Shown: piece after piece, positions 43,916-56,248 of the stretch
How positions within the stretch are numbered: position 1 is the stretch's first letter
Layout of the letters: each line of letters opens with the position of its first letter
Origin: Mesotaenium endlicherianum
Lineage: Eukaryota > Streptophyta > Zygnematophyceae > Zygnematales > Mesotaeniaceae
Reading direction: 5' to 3'
Assembly (NCBI GenBank): GCA_009602735.1
Contig: WELA01005691.1
Location: forward strand, 62,001-126,000
DNA length: 64,000 bases
The notes under the pieces: model-generated
What the model was told of the DNA's origin: nothing
Seen by the model: only the letters and a program-made list of their open reading frames with translations
Database searches by the model: none
Position numbers and translations under genes: made by a program

Positions 43916-44911
43916 ATGGAGTCGCAGTCGGCAACTGGAGGAGGTGGACATGTCGAGCATGTTGAGCGCGCGGGGCCGCAGGCACCACCAACAATAATCA
44001 GAGAGCAGCAAGAAATGCAGGCGATGCTCAGGCAAATGGCGAATGCAATTGGAGGAGAAGTCTACACCCAGTTTCAACAAAATATGCGCACGGAGGTAGG
44101 GAGAATGGTGCGAGTTGGTATGGGAAACGCCGCTTCTACGAGTTTGGCACCTGCACCTGTTGTGCCACTGATTCATGTCAACCCAGTGGTGCAACCAGTT
44201 ATTCCATCCGCATCAGAAGTGCGTGCGCCTAAGCCTGAAGTGTATACTGAGAGTGTGGATCTCCGCCTGTTCATCAATGGATGTTTGGAGTGCAGAAGTT
44301 TATGGAGTGTTTTGCGCTCACGCCAAAAGAGTGCTGGAGCTTGGTATGAGCGACAGGAGCAGTTGTCTGGAGTTCCTGCTATTGTCGATCAGCTATTTGA
44401 AGGCTTGAAGAGGCAATTTCAACCTATTGCACCCAAGGCAACCGCTCGAGATCTATTGGTGCGCCTTCGTCAACGAGGAAGCGTACAGGAGTATGTATTG
44501 CGCTTCAACGAGCTGGTGCTTCAAAGTCCATCCATGCACGAGTCGGAGATGATGGACAAGTTTAAGAGAGGACTCATGCCAACTGTGGCCAAAGAAGTGG
44601 CGCTCAAGGACCCTACCAGTCTTGGAGAAATGATGGCATTGGCAACGAGGGTCGACGCTGTGGAGTATAGTCAGAGGCAGTGTGGCAGCCACAACTTTGG
44701 AGGATATCGACACTTTGGATCTCAAGCGCCAAGCACGAGTGGACAAGGTCCAGTACCTATGGAGTTGGGACTTGTGCAGTACCATCGCAGGCAGCAGAAT
44801 CTCAAGCCGAGAGGACCCTGCTATAATTGCGGCAAGCTTAGACATCTGGCTCGAGACTGTTATGTGAAGTCGAAGCAACTTCAACAGCTGGAAAAAGGAG
44901 GACGCCAGTAA
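43916..44911 (+). pseudogene. Gag of B, left copy
   Basis: Start chosen at ATG 43916 (MESQSATGGGGHVEHVERAG), after the primer site. Capsid-type text includes SAGAWYERQEQL, FEGLKRQFQPIAPKATARDL and QEYVLRFNELVLQ. A CX2CX4HX4C knuckle, CYNCGKLRHLARDC, lies near 44820-44860. The right copy at 52331-53154 is closely similar. Confidence 0.85.
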
Positions 44912-44922
44912 GTCGTTCAGGG

Positions 44923-45560
44923 GTGTCTACTGGCGTGAAGAGAAGAACTCACAAGGAGGTTATCACCAGGAGCCTGCCGAGAAGCGAAAGACGAGATGTT
45001 GACAAGCCTATCATCGTGGAAGGAGTAGTCGACGCCAACAAGGCGAAGTGTATGGTCGACAGTGGCGCAAGTGCAAACTTTGTGCACGAGAAGCTGGTGA
45101 AAGAGTGGCGAATCCCTGTGCAGAAGAATTATGAGCCTAAGGAGGCAATTTTGGCGAACGGGCAGGGACTCAAGTGTGGTGCACCTACGGAAGCTATTCA
45201 CGTGGAAGTAGCGGGCACCAGAGTCAGGAAGTTATGGAGCAGGCAGAGTTAGGTCACCATGAGGTGATATTGGGCCGACCATGGCTGAGAAAAGCCAACC
45301 CTCAAGTGCACTGAAGCACTGGACAAATGAAAGTCCAAGGGCGTGATGGTCAAATGAAGACAGCGAAACAGGTGGAGGTAGATACGACCACAAGTAACTG
45401 TCTTTTGTCAAGCCTGCAAGTTAAGAAGCTATGCAGGAAAAATCACGTCAAGGAGATGTACCTTATTTCGGTGGCCCTGGCCAGGTCTTCGGATGGAGCA
45501 AGCGTGAATCCTAAAATCTTGGGCGGATGTACATCGCCGAAGGAGCAAGTAGTAGTGTCT
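44923..45560 (+). pseudogene. Protease of B, left copy
   Basis: The DSGA-type active-site segment CMVDSGASANFVHEKLVKEW lies at 45050-45110, with a second motif, VILGRPWL, near 45270-45295. Same order as in the right copy at 53166-53621. Decayed. Confidence 0.8.
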
Positions 45561-47179
45561 GATCCCCTTGCTCAGAAGAAGCAGAGCCCAACTGCTCAAG
45601 AGAAGAAGCCTGCTGAGATGCGTGCCCAAATTAAGGCGCTGTTGGAGGAGTTCAAGTGCGTATTTCCTGAGGAGCTACCTACAAGATTACCTCCACAGAG
45701 AGCTATGGAGCACAAGATCGAGTTGGAACCAGGGAGCAAGCCACCAGTGAGACCCGCCCATCGTCAATCATTTGCGGAGTTGGATGAGTTGAAAAAGCAG
45801 CTCACAGAATTGTTGGAGAAGGGATTCATCCGACCCAACCAGTCTCCTTTTGCAGCGCCAGTCTTATTTGTGAAGAGGAAGGATGCAACTATGAGGATGT
45901 GTGTCGACTACCGGGCGCAGAACAAGGTCACCATCAAGAACAGGTATCCACTTCCACGAGTGGACGAGTAAATTGACAGGCTTGTCGGGGCGAAGTATTT
46001 CTCGAAGATTGAATCGAGGAGTGGCTATCACTAGGTACGTATTGCGGAAGGAGACGTTCAGAAGACTGCATTCAGAACTCGCTATGGTTTGTTCGAGTTC
46101 ACAGTCTTGCCTTTTGGGTTGACTAATGCACCTCTTACATTCTTAGGACTCATGAATAGTATCTTCAGACCCTATTTGGGCCAGTTTGTGGTGGTATTTT
46201 TGGACGACATCCTGATCTATTCGAAGACCTTGGAAGAGCATGTGGAGCATCTGAGGAAGGTGTTGGAAGTCTTGAGAGATCAGAAGCTATATGGGAAGAT
46301 GAGCAAGTGCGACTTCTGTCTCAAGGAGGTCGAGTTTCTTGGGCACATAGTGGGAGCTGAAGGAGTCAAGGTGGAGCAGAAGAAGGTGCAAGCAGTCAGA
46401 GATTGGCCGGTACCTGCTGATATTCATCAACTCAGGCGTTTCCTCGGCATGGGGAATTATTATCGACGTTTCATTGAAGGATTTGCCAAGGTGTGTGCAC
46501 CGCTCACGGACATGTTGAAGAAGCAGGAGAAGTGGCTATGGGGTGACAAGGAGCAGCAAGCCTTCGAGAAGATTCAGGAGCTGTTGACACAGGCACTTGT
46601 GTTGGCAATTGCAAGTCCAGAGCTTCCTTTCACCATCATCACAGACACATCAAACTTCGCAGTGGGGGCCATTCTTCTCCAGGACCAGGGCAAGGGATTG
46701 CAGCCTGTGGCATACGAGAGCAGGAAGTTGAGTCGTGCTGAGCAGAATTATGCAGCACACGAGCGGGAGATGTTGGCTATTATCCAGGCTTTGAGGATTT
46801 GACGATGTTATGTGGACGGACGGAAGGTATTCATCAAGACCGACCAGAAGAGCTTGGAGAAGATTATGACGCAACCAACGTTGACACCAAGACAGGCAAG
46901 GTAGATGGAATTTTTGCATCGGTTCGACCACAAGATTGAGTATTTACCTGGAAAGATCAACCCTGCAGACGCTTTATCCAAAAGGTGTGACCTTGCAGCT
47001 GTCTCGGTCATCAAGGAGAGTATGGACTTCAAGGAGAAGCTTCGGAGAGGTTGTGAGGAGGACCCACAGTTTGCTGATGGTGGAGCAGCTGAGTTCAATG
47101 CCAGTATGCAGAAGAAGGACGACATATGGTATTATGGTGAATCCAAGAGATTGGTGGTACCTTATATGAAAGAGCTACG
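45561..47179 (+). pseudogene. RT and RNase H of B, left copy
   Basis: [61 protein letters not shown], then [15 protein letters not shown] and [17 protein letters not shown] (catalytic DD). RNase H: TIITDTSNFAVGAILLQDQG, AAHEREMLAIIQAL and NPADALSKR. It ends abruptly at 47179 where copia E begins. Confidence 0.85.
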
Positions 47180-47540
47180 TGTAGAAAATAAGCAGTCCTA
47201 GCTCTAATTGCTTGGCATGTGCGTTCACATATGTGGAGGTTGACTGAAGTTTGTGGTCGGTCGAGTCCAGCTCATGTTGGCTGAGAGTGTCGATGTGTAG
47301 GGCTTCTGATGACTAGGACTGTCGATTAGTTCAACGTAGGTTAGCAGCCGCAAATGTGAATATAGAAGGGCAGAGAAACTTGTAAGGGACACACTTGAGT
47401 AAGAAAGAGTTGAGCCCCCGAGAAAGAGAGTGCTCCTCTTGGTGTTGTGTGCATGCTTATATGTGTTGTATATGAGCTGCAAGTGAAGTATTTGTCTTGC
47501 TATAGAACGAGTAAGCAATGACAGATGAAGATTTTCAACA
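47180..47540 (+). repeat. 5' LTR of E
   Basis: 361 bp, TGTAGAAAATAAGC to TTTTCAACA. Confidence 0.93.
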
Positions 47541-48480
47541 TGGTATCGGAGCAGGTTCTAACTCTCGGCTCCCGCACTTCGATGGGAAGGGTACTGAGTA
47601 TCTTGTGTGGTCGCGAAGAGTGTGTGCACAGTTAGCCAGACATGATCTCAAGGAGATAGTGCTTAAAAATGAAAAGATCCCAGATCCACTCATAGTGCCC
47701 GCTGCAAATGCTGATGCAGCAACCAGAGAAGCGTATGTTGCGAACGGAGCAGCTAGAGTTGCATGGCGAAAGAGGGAGGCATATGCATTTGATTTGCTTA
47801 CAAAGAGCTTGGGTCAGGAGACCTACATGAGAGTGCTGAATTTAGAGACCAGCACAGCGATGTGGGAGTCGTTGAAGAACCTGCACCAGCAGTATACTGT
47901 TGCTAACAGAGGCACCTTCAAGAAGAAGTTTGCTCTGTTCAAGCAAGAAGAGGGAGAGAGCGTGCAGTCTTACTTCTCCCGCATCAGCGAAGTGTGTGAG
48001 GAATTAAAAGCCTTGGATGCCGAGGTGAATCAAGAAGATCAGGTGATTCAAGCTCTGAATGGATTGGATTTAAAGTTTGAGACCTTCAGAGACTTCCTGT
48101 CAGTGCTGACAACTGCTGAACTCACCATGGAGAACATTGAATCCAAGTTGCTCATTAAGGAGGTTCAGTTGGAGACCAAAGAAAAGGCAAGCTCATCCAC
48201 TGAACAGGCTCTACTCATGTTTAGAGACAGGAAGTTTCGTGTGGTGGGCAATCAGCTGGTGGAGCAGATGGAAGAGCTTAGCGTGGCCAGTTCCAGTCGG
48301 CAAGGAGAAGGATGGGGAGAAAGGAGGTCAGGATCTCATAGAGGAGGCTATCAAGGCAAAGGAGGTGGAAGCAAGAAAGGGAGATGCTTCATTTGTGGGA
48401 AGACAAGACAGGATGTAGTGTGCTTCACGAGCAACAAGAAGGGACATCCGGCCACGGATTGCAGCCAAAAAAGAGAAGGT
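47518..48480 (+). pseudogene. Gag of E
   Basis: The open frame starts at an ATG inside the end of the LTR (47518) and reads across the primer site. Capsid-type copia Gag: FDGKGTEYLVWSRRVCAQLA, LLTKSLGQETYMRVLNLETS, MWESLKNLHQQYTVANRGTF, VQSYFSRISEVCEELKALDA. A zinc-knuckle-like segment (CFICGKTRQ, later KKGHPATDC) lies near 48385-48470. The true start could lie further downstream, but no better ATG is seen near the capsid. Confidence 0.85.
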
Positions 48481-48960
48481 ATTTTCCTTCACGATGCTGA
48501 AGAAAATGCCAATGCTGTTACTATAGAGGAGTCACTGGTGTGCAGCGAGCAGGATGAGGATGCCTGGTTTGTTGACTCAGGAGCTTCAAGACATGCCACT
48601 CCCAAGAGAGAGATCATGCTCGACTACAAGTCCTGCAGTCCAGTGCCAGTCAAAGTTGGTCATGGCATGCTGCTGCAAGGGATTGGAACTGAAAAGGTAG
48701 TAGTCATGACTCCGCTAGGCAAGAGGAGGCACTAGTTTACGATGCAGGATGTGCTTCACTGTCCGGGACTAGTGAAGAATTTGTTTTCAGTGCCAAAGAC
48801 CACAGCCCTTGGAAACACAGTGGTGTTTGAAGGAAGTGAGTGTCGAGTCATTGACTCGGGCGGTGATGTGGTAATGAAGGCTGTGAAGTCAAGTGTTCAA
48901 GGCAGTTTGCACTTGGTGCACAGGGAGCTGCCAAGCTGGAGAGTGACATCAACCTGTGGC
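48481..48960 (+). pseudogene. Protease of E
   Basis: AWFVDSGASRHATPKREIML at about 48562-48620 holds the copia DSGA motif, followed by MQDVLHCPGLVKNLFSVPKT at 48742-48800, typical of the segment after copia protease. Confidence 0.85.
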
Positions 48961-50290
48961 ACCAGAGGCTGGGACATGTGAGTGAGCAGAGATTGAAGCA
49001 GATGGCACAAGACAAGGAGAGAGGGCTGCCAGACTTTACAGGGCAGAGTTTAGAATTCTGCAGGGGATGTGAGATGGGGAAGCAGGCCAGGAAGGCATTC
49101 CCAAAGGGAGAAGCTTCAAGGGCTAGTGAGTTGCTGGAGTTGGTGCACTCAGATGTGTGGGGACCTGCTAGTGTAACAGCCAGATTGTCAAGAAACTTGT
49201 AGTACATCACCTTCACAGATGACTACTCCAGGAAGACTGAGGTGTATTTCACGAGAACCAAGGATCAGGCGTATGAAAAGTTCTTGAAGTACAAGGCATC
49301 CGTGGAGAAGCAATTGGAAAAGAAGATCAAGGCCCTGAGGATTGATAACGGGTCTGAGTATGTCAACGGCTACTTTGACAAGTTTCTGAGGGACGAAGGA
49401 ATCAAGCATTACCTGACTATCACTTACTCTCCTTAGCAGAATGGAGTTGTTGAGAGGAAGAACAGGACCCTTGTGGAGGCTGCAAGAGCGATGATCATTG
49501 CGTCTGCTCAAAACGTGAGCTTGTGGGCAGAAGCTGTAAGCACTGCTGCTTATGTGAGTAGCAGGCTGCCATCGGCTGCTATTGGTGGAAGGATTCCTGA
49601 GGAGGTCTGGAGTGGGAAGAAACTCTCTGTGCAAGAGTTGAGAGTCTTCGGGACAGAGGTGTGGTCCCATATTCCCTTGGACAAGAGGCACAAGCTGCAA
49701 CCCAAATCTGAGAGGTGTGTACTTGTGGGCTACGACACCAACAGCAAAGGGTACAGGCTGGTGAAAGTGAGAACAGGAGAAGTGATCGTGAGCAGAGATG
49801 TGATCTTCAACGAGAAGGTGCTGGACCCTGGAAGCTCTAGACTCTATGAAGAGTTTGTACCAGAGGGAGAAGAGCAGAGCAGAGTTGAGACTCGGCTTCA
49901 AGCTGCTGCAAGAGCTGCCCTTGCTGCTAGAGCTCATGCATTGCCAGAGATGCCGCAACCAGGCATTGAAGCTCAGGAGGAGCCTGAATCAAGGAGTGAT
50001 GAGCAAGAGGGAGCAGCCTCTGATGCTGAGGACGAGGTCGTTCATTGGGGAGAGAACAGGACCTAGACTCTCAGAGGGAGCAGCACAGGAGAGGAAGAGA
50101 ACAAGTCCACAACCTCAGGGAGCGACAGCACCAGAGGAGAGAAGATCAAGGAGACTGGCAGGCAAGGAGCCAAAAGCCACAGAGGGAGCTGAGAGGAGCT
50201 CCAGATCACATGCTGGAGGAGAAGCGTCCACTAGTGGAGAGATTCATGGCTCATCTAGACACTCAAGAAGAGAGAGTGTGCCACCTGCTA
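48961..50290 (+). pseudogene. Integrase of E
   Basis: The GAG-pre-integrase zinc segment (RLGHVSEQRLKQMAQ, FCRGCEMGKQARKAF) is followed by LLELVHSDVWGPASV and the catalytic core: FTDDYSRKTEVYFTR, IKALRIDNGSEYVNGYFDKF, NGVVERKNRTLVEAARAMI. The last contains the third catalytic acid. C-terminal part: VFGTEVWSHIP, KSERCVLVGYDTNSKGYRLV. A long acidic/Ser-rich linker leads to RT. Confidence 0.88.
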
Positions 50291-50315
50291 GATTTGACTT
50301 TGATGAGTATTTAAT

Positions 50316-51460
50316 GTGGCTGAGTCCATGGCTGAGGAGGATGCTGTAGAGAGTGAGGTGGTCTACATGGTAGATGCCTTAGAGCCCAAGACCTTTGAGG
50401 CTGCTATGCGAACAGCGGAAGTAGCTAACTGGAGAAAGGCTTCTGAGGAAGAGATGGAGTCACTGGCAAAGAATGAGACATGGCACCTGGCAAAGCTGCC
50501 ACCTGGTAAGAAGGTTGTGGGAGGCAGGTGGATCTACAGGAAGAAGAGGAAGGCCGATGGATCAATGGACAGATACAAGGCGCGGTTTGTGGCAAAGGGC
50601 TACTCCCAGACAGAGGGAGAAGACTATCATGAGACTTTTGCACCAGTTGCCAAGATTGCCACAGTGAGAGTCGTGGCACAGATTGCCGCAGTGGAGGATA
50701 TGGAGATGCATCAGATGGACGTGAAGACCGCATTTCTGTATGGAGAGCTGGGGGAGGAGGTCTACATGGAGCAGCCAGAGGGATTCATTGATGAGAAGTT
50801 CCCGAAGAAGGTGTGCAAGCTGAAGAAGTCCCTGTATGGACTGAAGCAGTCTCCAAGAATGTGGAACTAGAAGATAGACTCTTTTCTTCATGGTGAGGGA
50901 TTTGTGAAGTCCAATGCAGACAGCAGTTTGTATATGAAGGGAGCAGGTGATGACAAGGTGATGCTGGTACTATATGTTGATGACCTGCTGCTCGTTGGCA
51001 AGAAGATGGTGGAGGTGCAGAAGGTGAAGGATGCCCTGAGTCGTGCCTTGGATATGAAGGACTTGGGAGAGGTACAGTTCCTGCTTGGCATTCTGGTGAA
51101 GAGACACAGGGCCAAGAGGATTGTAATGCTGGGTCAGCCAGCCTACTTGCAGACAGTGGTGGAGAGGTTTGATATGATGGGTTGTAAGCTTGTCAGTGTG
51201 CCCCTTGATCCTAAGCACAAGCTGAGCTCGAGTATGTGTGCTAAGGATGAGCATGAGTGGGAGATGATGTCTCAGGTACCCATGAGGAAGGTTGCAGGTA
51301 GTATCATGTATCTGATGGTGTGCACACAGCCTGATATTGCTAACGCAGTCGGGATAGTGAGTCAGTTCATGGAGAATCCAGGCCCTGCACAGTGGGAGGC
51401 TATGAAGAGGATCCTGAGATATCTCAAGGGGACACCAAACCTGTGGTTGCACCTTGAAGG
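50316..51460 (+). pseudogene. Reverse transcriptase of E
   Basis: Copia RT blocks in order: WRKASEEEMESLAKNETWHL, GGRWIYRKKRKADGSMDRYK, VAKGYSQTEGEDYHETFAPV, MHQMDVKTAFLYGELGEEVY, LKKSLYGLKQSPRMWN, and the catalytic YVDDLLLVGK near 50975. Recognition is unambiguous. Confidence 0.92.
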
Positions 51461-51902
51461 AAGTAACAATGTGAGGCTAGAAGGGTGCAGTGATGCTGAT
51501 TGGGGAGGAGACATAGACACTCGGAAGTCTACAACAGTTGATGCATTCTCTCTGGCTAAGGGTGCTGTGACTTGGAAGAGCAAGAGACAAAAGGTGGTGG
51601 CCTTGTCGTCCATGGAGGCAGAGTATATGGCAGCCTCACAGGCAGTGAGAGAGGCACTGTGGCTGAGAAGACTTCTGGAGGACCTGGGCTATGAGCAGAA
51701 GAGGCCCACTATTATTTTGAGTGATAGTCAGAGCTGCATTGCATTAGGGAAGAACCCTGTTGAGCATGCTAGGAGTAAACATATAGATATTCAATATCAT
51801 AAGTGTAGGGAGTGTGTGCTTGATGGTAACGTAGAGTTCAAGTTTGTTAGAACTGACAAGATGGTGGCTGATGCCTTGACAAAGGCTGTTCCTAGAGTAT
51901 AG
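51461..51902 (+). pseudogene. RNase H of E
   Basis: EGCSDADWGGDIDTRKSTTV, VALSSMEAEYMAASQAVREA, ILSDSQSCIALGKNPVEHAR, then KMVADALTKAVPR. This is a complete copia RNase H signature, ending at 51902. Confidence 0.92.
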
Positions 51903-51971
51903 CACCAATGGTGTGCTGAGATGCTAGGACTAAAAGAGATAGTGAGCAAATAGATTAGAACTGAGAGGGAG

Positions 51972-52330
51972 TGTAGAAAATAAGCAGTCCTAGCTCTAAT
52001 TCCTTAGCATGTGCGTTCACATGTGTGGAGGTTAACTTAAGTTTGTGGTCGGTCGAGTCCAGCTAATGTTGGCTGAGAGTGTCGATGTGAAGGGCTCCTG
52101 ATGACGAGGACTGTCGATTTATTCAAGGTAGGTTAGCAGCCGCAAATGTGAATATAGAAGGGCAGAAAAACTTGTAAGGGACACACTTGAGTAAGAAAGA
52201 TTTCAGCCCCCGAGAGAGAGAGTGCTCCTCTTGGTGTCGTGTGCATGCTTGTCTGTGTTGTATGAGCTGCAAGTGAAGTATTTGTCTTGCTATAGAACGA
52301 GGAAGCAATGACAGATGAAGATTTTCAACA
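51972..52330 (+). repeat. 3' LTR of E
   Basis: 359 bp, preceded by the purine tract CTGAGAGGGAG (51961-51971). Confidence 0.93.
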
Positions 52331-53154
52331 GGAACGCCGCTTCGACGAGTTTGGCACCTGCACCTGTTGTGCCACCGATTCATGTTAACCCAGTGGTGCA
52401 ACCAGTTATTCCACCCGCATCAGGAGTGCGTGCGCCTAAGCCTGAAGTGTATACTGGAGAGTGTGGATCTCCGCCTGTTCATCAATGGATTTTTGGAGTG
52501 CAGAAGTTTATGGAGTATTCTGCGCTCACGCCCGACAGGCAAGTCGCCTTTGTCATAACTTTACTGCAAAAGAGTGCTGGAGCTTGGTATGAGCGACAGG
52601 AGCAGTTGTCTACAGTTCCTGCTACTGTTGATCAGCTATTTGAAGGCTTGAAGAGGCAATTTCAACCTATTGCACCCAAGGCAACCGCTCGAGATCTATT
52701 GGTGCGCCTTCGTCAACGAGGAAGCGTACAGGAGTATGTATTGCGCTTCAACGAGCTGGTGCTTCAATGTCCCTCCATGCACGAGTCGGAGATGATGGAC
52801 AAGTTTAAGAGAGGACTCAAGCCAACTGTGGCCAAAGAAGTGGCGCTCAAGGACCCTACCAGTCTTGGAGAAATGATGGCATTGGCAACGAGGGTCGACG
52901 CTGTGGAGTATAGTCAGAGGCAGTGGGGCAGCCACAACTTTGGAGGATATCGACACTTTGGATCTCAAGCGCCAAGCACGAGTGGACAAGGTCCAGTACC
53001 TATAGAGTTGGGACTTGTGCAGTACCAGCACAGGCAGCAGATTCTCAAGCCGAGAGGACCCTGCTATAATTGCGGCAGGCTTAGACATCTGGCTCGAGAC
53101 TGTTATGTGAAGTCGAAGCAACCTCAACAGCTGGAAAAAGGAGGACGCCAGTAA
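52331..53154 (+). pseudogene. Gag of B, right copy
   Basis: Starts within gag (equivalent to about 44126 of the left copy) directly after E and runs to the CYNCGRLRHLARDC knuckle. Closely similar to the left copy, with scattered differences. Confidence 0.85.
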
Positions 53155-53165
53155 GACATTCTGGG

Positions 53166-53640
53166 GTGTCTACTGGCGTGAAGACAAGAACTCACAAGGA
53201 GGTTGTCCCCAGAAGCCTACCGAGAAGCGAAAGACGAGATGTTGACAAGCCTATCATCGTGGAAGGAGTAGTCGACGGCAACAAGGCGAAGTGTATGGTC
53301 GACAGTGGCGCAAGTGCAAACTTTGTGCACAAGAAGCTGGTGAAAGAGTGGCGAATCCCTGTGCAGAAGAATTATGAGCCCAAGGAGGCAATTTTGGCGA
53401 ACGGGCAGAGACTCAAGTGTGGTGCATCTACGGAAGCTATTCACGTGGAAGTAGCGGGGCACCATAGTCAGGAAGTTATGGAGCAGGCAGAGTTAGGTCA
53501 CCATGAGGTGATATTGGGCCGACCATGGCTAAGACAAGCCAACCCTCAAGTGCACTGGAGCACAGGACAAGTGAAAGTCCAAGGGCGTGATGGTCGAATG
53601 AAGACAGCAAAACACAAGTAACTGTCTTCTGTCAAGCCTG
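53166..53640 (+). pseudogene. Protease of B, right copy
   Basis: CMVDSGASANFVHKKLVKEW, then HHEVILGRPWLRQANPQVHW, a clear retropepsin pair. Matches 44923-45320. Confidence 0.82.
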
Positions 53641-54900
53641 CAAGTTAAGAAGCTATACAGGACAAATCAGGTCAAGGAGATGTACCTTATTTTGGTGGCC
53701 CTGGCCAGGTCTTCGAATGGAGCAAGCGTGAATACTAAAATTTTGGGCGGATGTACATCGCCGAAGGAGCAAGTAGTAGTGTCTGATCCCCTTGCTCAGA
53801 AGGAGCAAAGCTCAATTGCTAAAGAGAAGAATCCTGCTGAGATGCCTATCCAAATTAAGGTGCTGTTGGAGGAGTTCAAGTGCGTGTTTTCTGAGGAGCT
53901 ACCTGCAAGACTACCTCCACAGAGAGCTATGGATCACAAGATCGAGTTGGAACCGGGGAACAAGCCGCCAGTAAGAACCGCGGACCGACAATCGTATGCG
54001 AAGTTGGACGAGTTGAAGAAGCAGCTGACAGAGTTCTTGGAGAAGGGATTCATCCGACTCAGCGACTCTCCATTTGCAACGCCAGTCTTATTTGTGAAGA
54101 AGAAGAATGGGACTATGAGGATGTGTGTCGACTACCGAGCACTCAACAAGATCACCATCAGGAACCTGCTGATATTCATCAACTCAGGAGTTTTCTCGGC
54201 ATGGGGAATTATTATCGACGTTTCATTGAAGGATTTGCCAAGGTGTGTGCACCGCTGACGGACATATTGAAGAAGCAGGAGAAGTGGCTATGGGGTGACA
54301 AGAAGCAGCAAGCCTTCGAGACGATTCAGGAGCTGTTGACACAGGCACCTGTGTTGGCAATTGCAAGTCTAGAGCTTCCTTTCACCATCATCACAGACAC
54401 ATCAAACTTCGCAGTGGGGGCCATTCTTCTCCAGGACCAGGGCAAGGGATTGCAGCCTGTGGCATACGAGAGCAGGAAGTTGAGTCCTGCTGAGCAGAAT
54501 TATGCAGCACATGAGCGGGAGATGTTGGCTATTACCCAGGCTTTGAGGATTTGGCGATGTTATGTGGACGAACGGAAGGTGTTCATCAAGACCGACCAGA
54601 AGAGCTTGGAGTAGTTAATGACGCAACCAACGTTGACACCAAGACAGGCGAGGTAGATGGAATTTTTGCAACAGTTCGACCACAAGATTGAGTATTTACC
54701 TGGAAAGATCAACCCTGCAGATGCTTTATCCAGAAGGTGTGACCTTGCAGCTGTCGCGGTCATCAAGGAGAGTATGGACTTCAAGGAGAAGCTTTGGAGA
54801 GGTTATGAGGAGAACCCACAGTTTGCTGATGGTGGAGCAGCTGAGTTCAATGCCAGTATGCAGAAGAAGGACAGCATATGGTATTATGGTGAATCCAAGA
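53641..54900 (+). pseudogene. RT and RNase H of B, right copy
   Basis: RT start: [40 protein letters not shown]. The connection ([20 protein letters not shown]) and RNase H (TIITDTSNFAVGAILLQDQG, AEQNYAAHEREMLAI, NPADALSRR) follow. This copy is less complete than the left one. Confidence 0.8.
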
Positions 54901-56000
54901 GATTGGTGGTACCTGATATCAAGGAGCTACGAGACATACTACTTGCGGAGCATCATGACTGCTTATATGCTAGACACTTTGGAAGCAAGAAGATGGCAAG
55001 CGTGCTGAAGCGGGAATACTACTGGAAAAATATGGACAAGGACATCGAGGAGTGGATCAGGAGTTGCGATGCGTGCTAGAGAAACAAGACACCAACTGAG
55101 AAGAAGGGAGGCACATTGCAGCCCCTGCCTATTCCAGAGTATCCTTGGGAGCAGATTGCTATGGACTTCATCACGTCGTTACCAGTGAGTGGTCAAGGGC
55201 ACGATCCAGTTTGGGTTATATCTGATAGACTCAGCAAGATGGCTCACTTCATTCCCATGAAGGAGACTTCTACGGCAGCAGATGGGGCACGGCTATTCTT
55301 TGATCATATTTTTAGGCTACATGGGTTGCCGAAGGTGATAGTTTCAGATCGAGATCCAAGATTTACTAGCAACTTCTGGCGGTCATTGTTTAATTTGATG
55401 GGGACCAAGTTGAGTAAGAGCACTTCCTATCACCCTGAGACAGACGGGCAGAGTGAGAGGCTCAACAGAACTCTGCAAGAGGTGCTCAGGAGTTTCACTA
55501 TGGAAGACCCTTTAGAGTGGGACAAGAAGCTACCAGGGTTAGAGTTTGCCTACAACAATAGCATGCAGGGATCCACCAAGCAGTTACCATTCGCGATGAT
55601 TTATGGGCAAGAAGTATATCATCCAGGGAACATCTTGTTGGAGAAGGCCAAGGAGACTCAGGTTCCTACTACACAAGCTTTTATGGAGCAGATGGCCAAG
55701 ACTTGGGATATGGCAAAGACGTGTATTTGGAAGGCACAGGAAGAGCAAGTTAAGCATGCTAACAAGCACAAGAGGGAAGTGACATTCCATGTGGGCGACA
55801 AAGTACTCTTGTCCACAGAGAACCTACCTTTCACAGGCAAGAGGAAACTGCGGGCACGGTTTACAGGTCCCTTTGTAGTGCTCAAGCAGGTGAATCCAGG
55901 GCCCTACAAGTTGGAACTTCCTTCAGGCTGGCGTATCCATGATGTGTTCCATGTCAGTTGTTTGCGGCCATACGTTGACCCAAATGAAGGACATCCAGGA
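54901..56000 (+). pseudogene. Integrase of B (right copy only)
   Basis: Zinc finger: HHDCLYARHFGSKKMASVLK, then WIRSCDAC. Core: MDFITSLPVSGQGHDPVWVI, IVSDRDPRFTSNFWRSLFNL, TSYHPETDGQSERLNRTLQE. C-terminal GPF-type region: ARFTGPFVVLKQVNPGPYKL, then HDVFHVSCLRPYV. Standard gypsy integrase leading into a chromodomain. Confidence 0.88.
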
Positions 56001-56037
56001 CGCCTACCTACACCGCGACCACCGGTCGAGATTGATG

Positions 56038-56160
56038 ATGTATTGGAGTATGAAGTGGAGGCGATTGTCGGCGATCAACGAGTTAAGCGAGGTCAACAAT
56101 TTGTCCAAGAGTATCTGGTCAAGTGGAAAGGCTACCATGCGGACGACAACACTTAGGAGC
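56038..56160 (+). other. Chromodomain of B
   Basis: VLEYEVEAIVGDQRVKRGQQ, then EYLVKWKGYHADDNT. This marks B as a chromovirus, like D. Confidence 0.8.
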
Positions 56161-56248
56161 CAGAGGCCAACTTGACTCATTGTAAGAGTAAGTTAAGACG
56201 TTATCTGCAGAATGCGTCGAGGACGTCGCATCTTAAGGAGGGGGATGA

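Larger units (their letters stand above)
47180..52330 (+). mobile_element. Ty1/copia element E (broken)
   Basis: LTRs at 47180-47540 and 51972-52330 differ by about 5-6 percent. The primer site TGGTATCGGAGC follows the 5' LTR and a purine tract precedes the 3' LTR. Order gag, protease, integrase, RT, RNase H is diagnostic of Ty1/copia. About five breaks. The five bases before it (CTACG) and after it (GGAAC) do not match, and the flanks are non-adjacent parts of B, so it is not a simple insertion. Confidence 0.93.

Noticed and set aside
47180-47184. Five-base target duplication for copia E
   Set aside because: CTACG before and GGAAC after do not match; the flanks are different regions of B.
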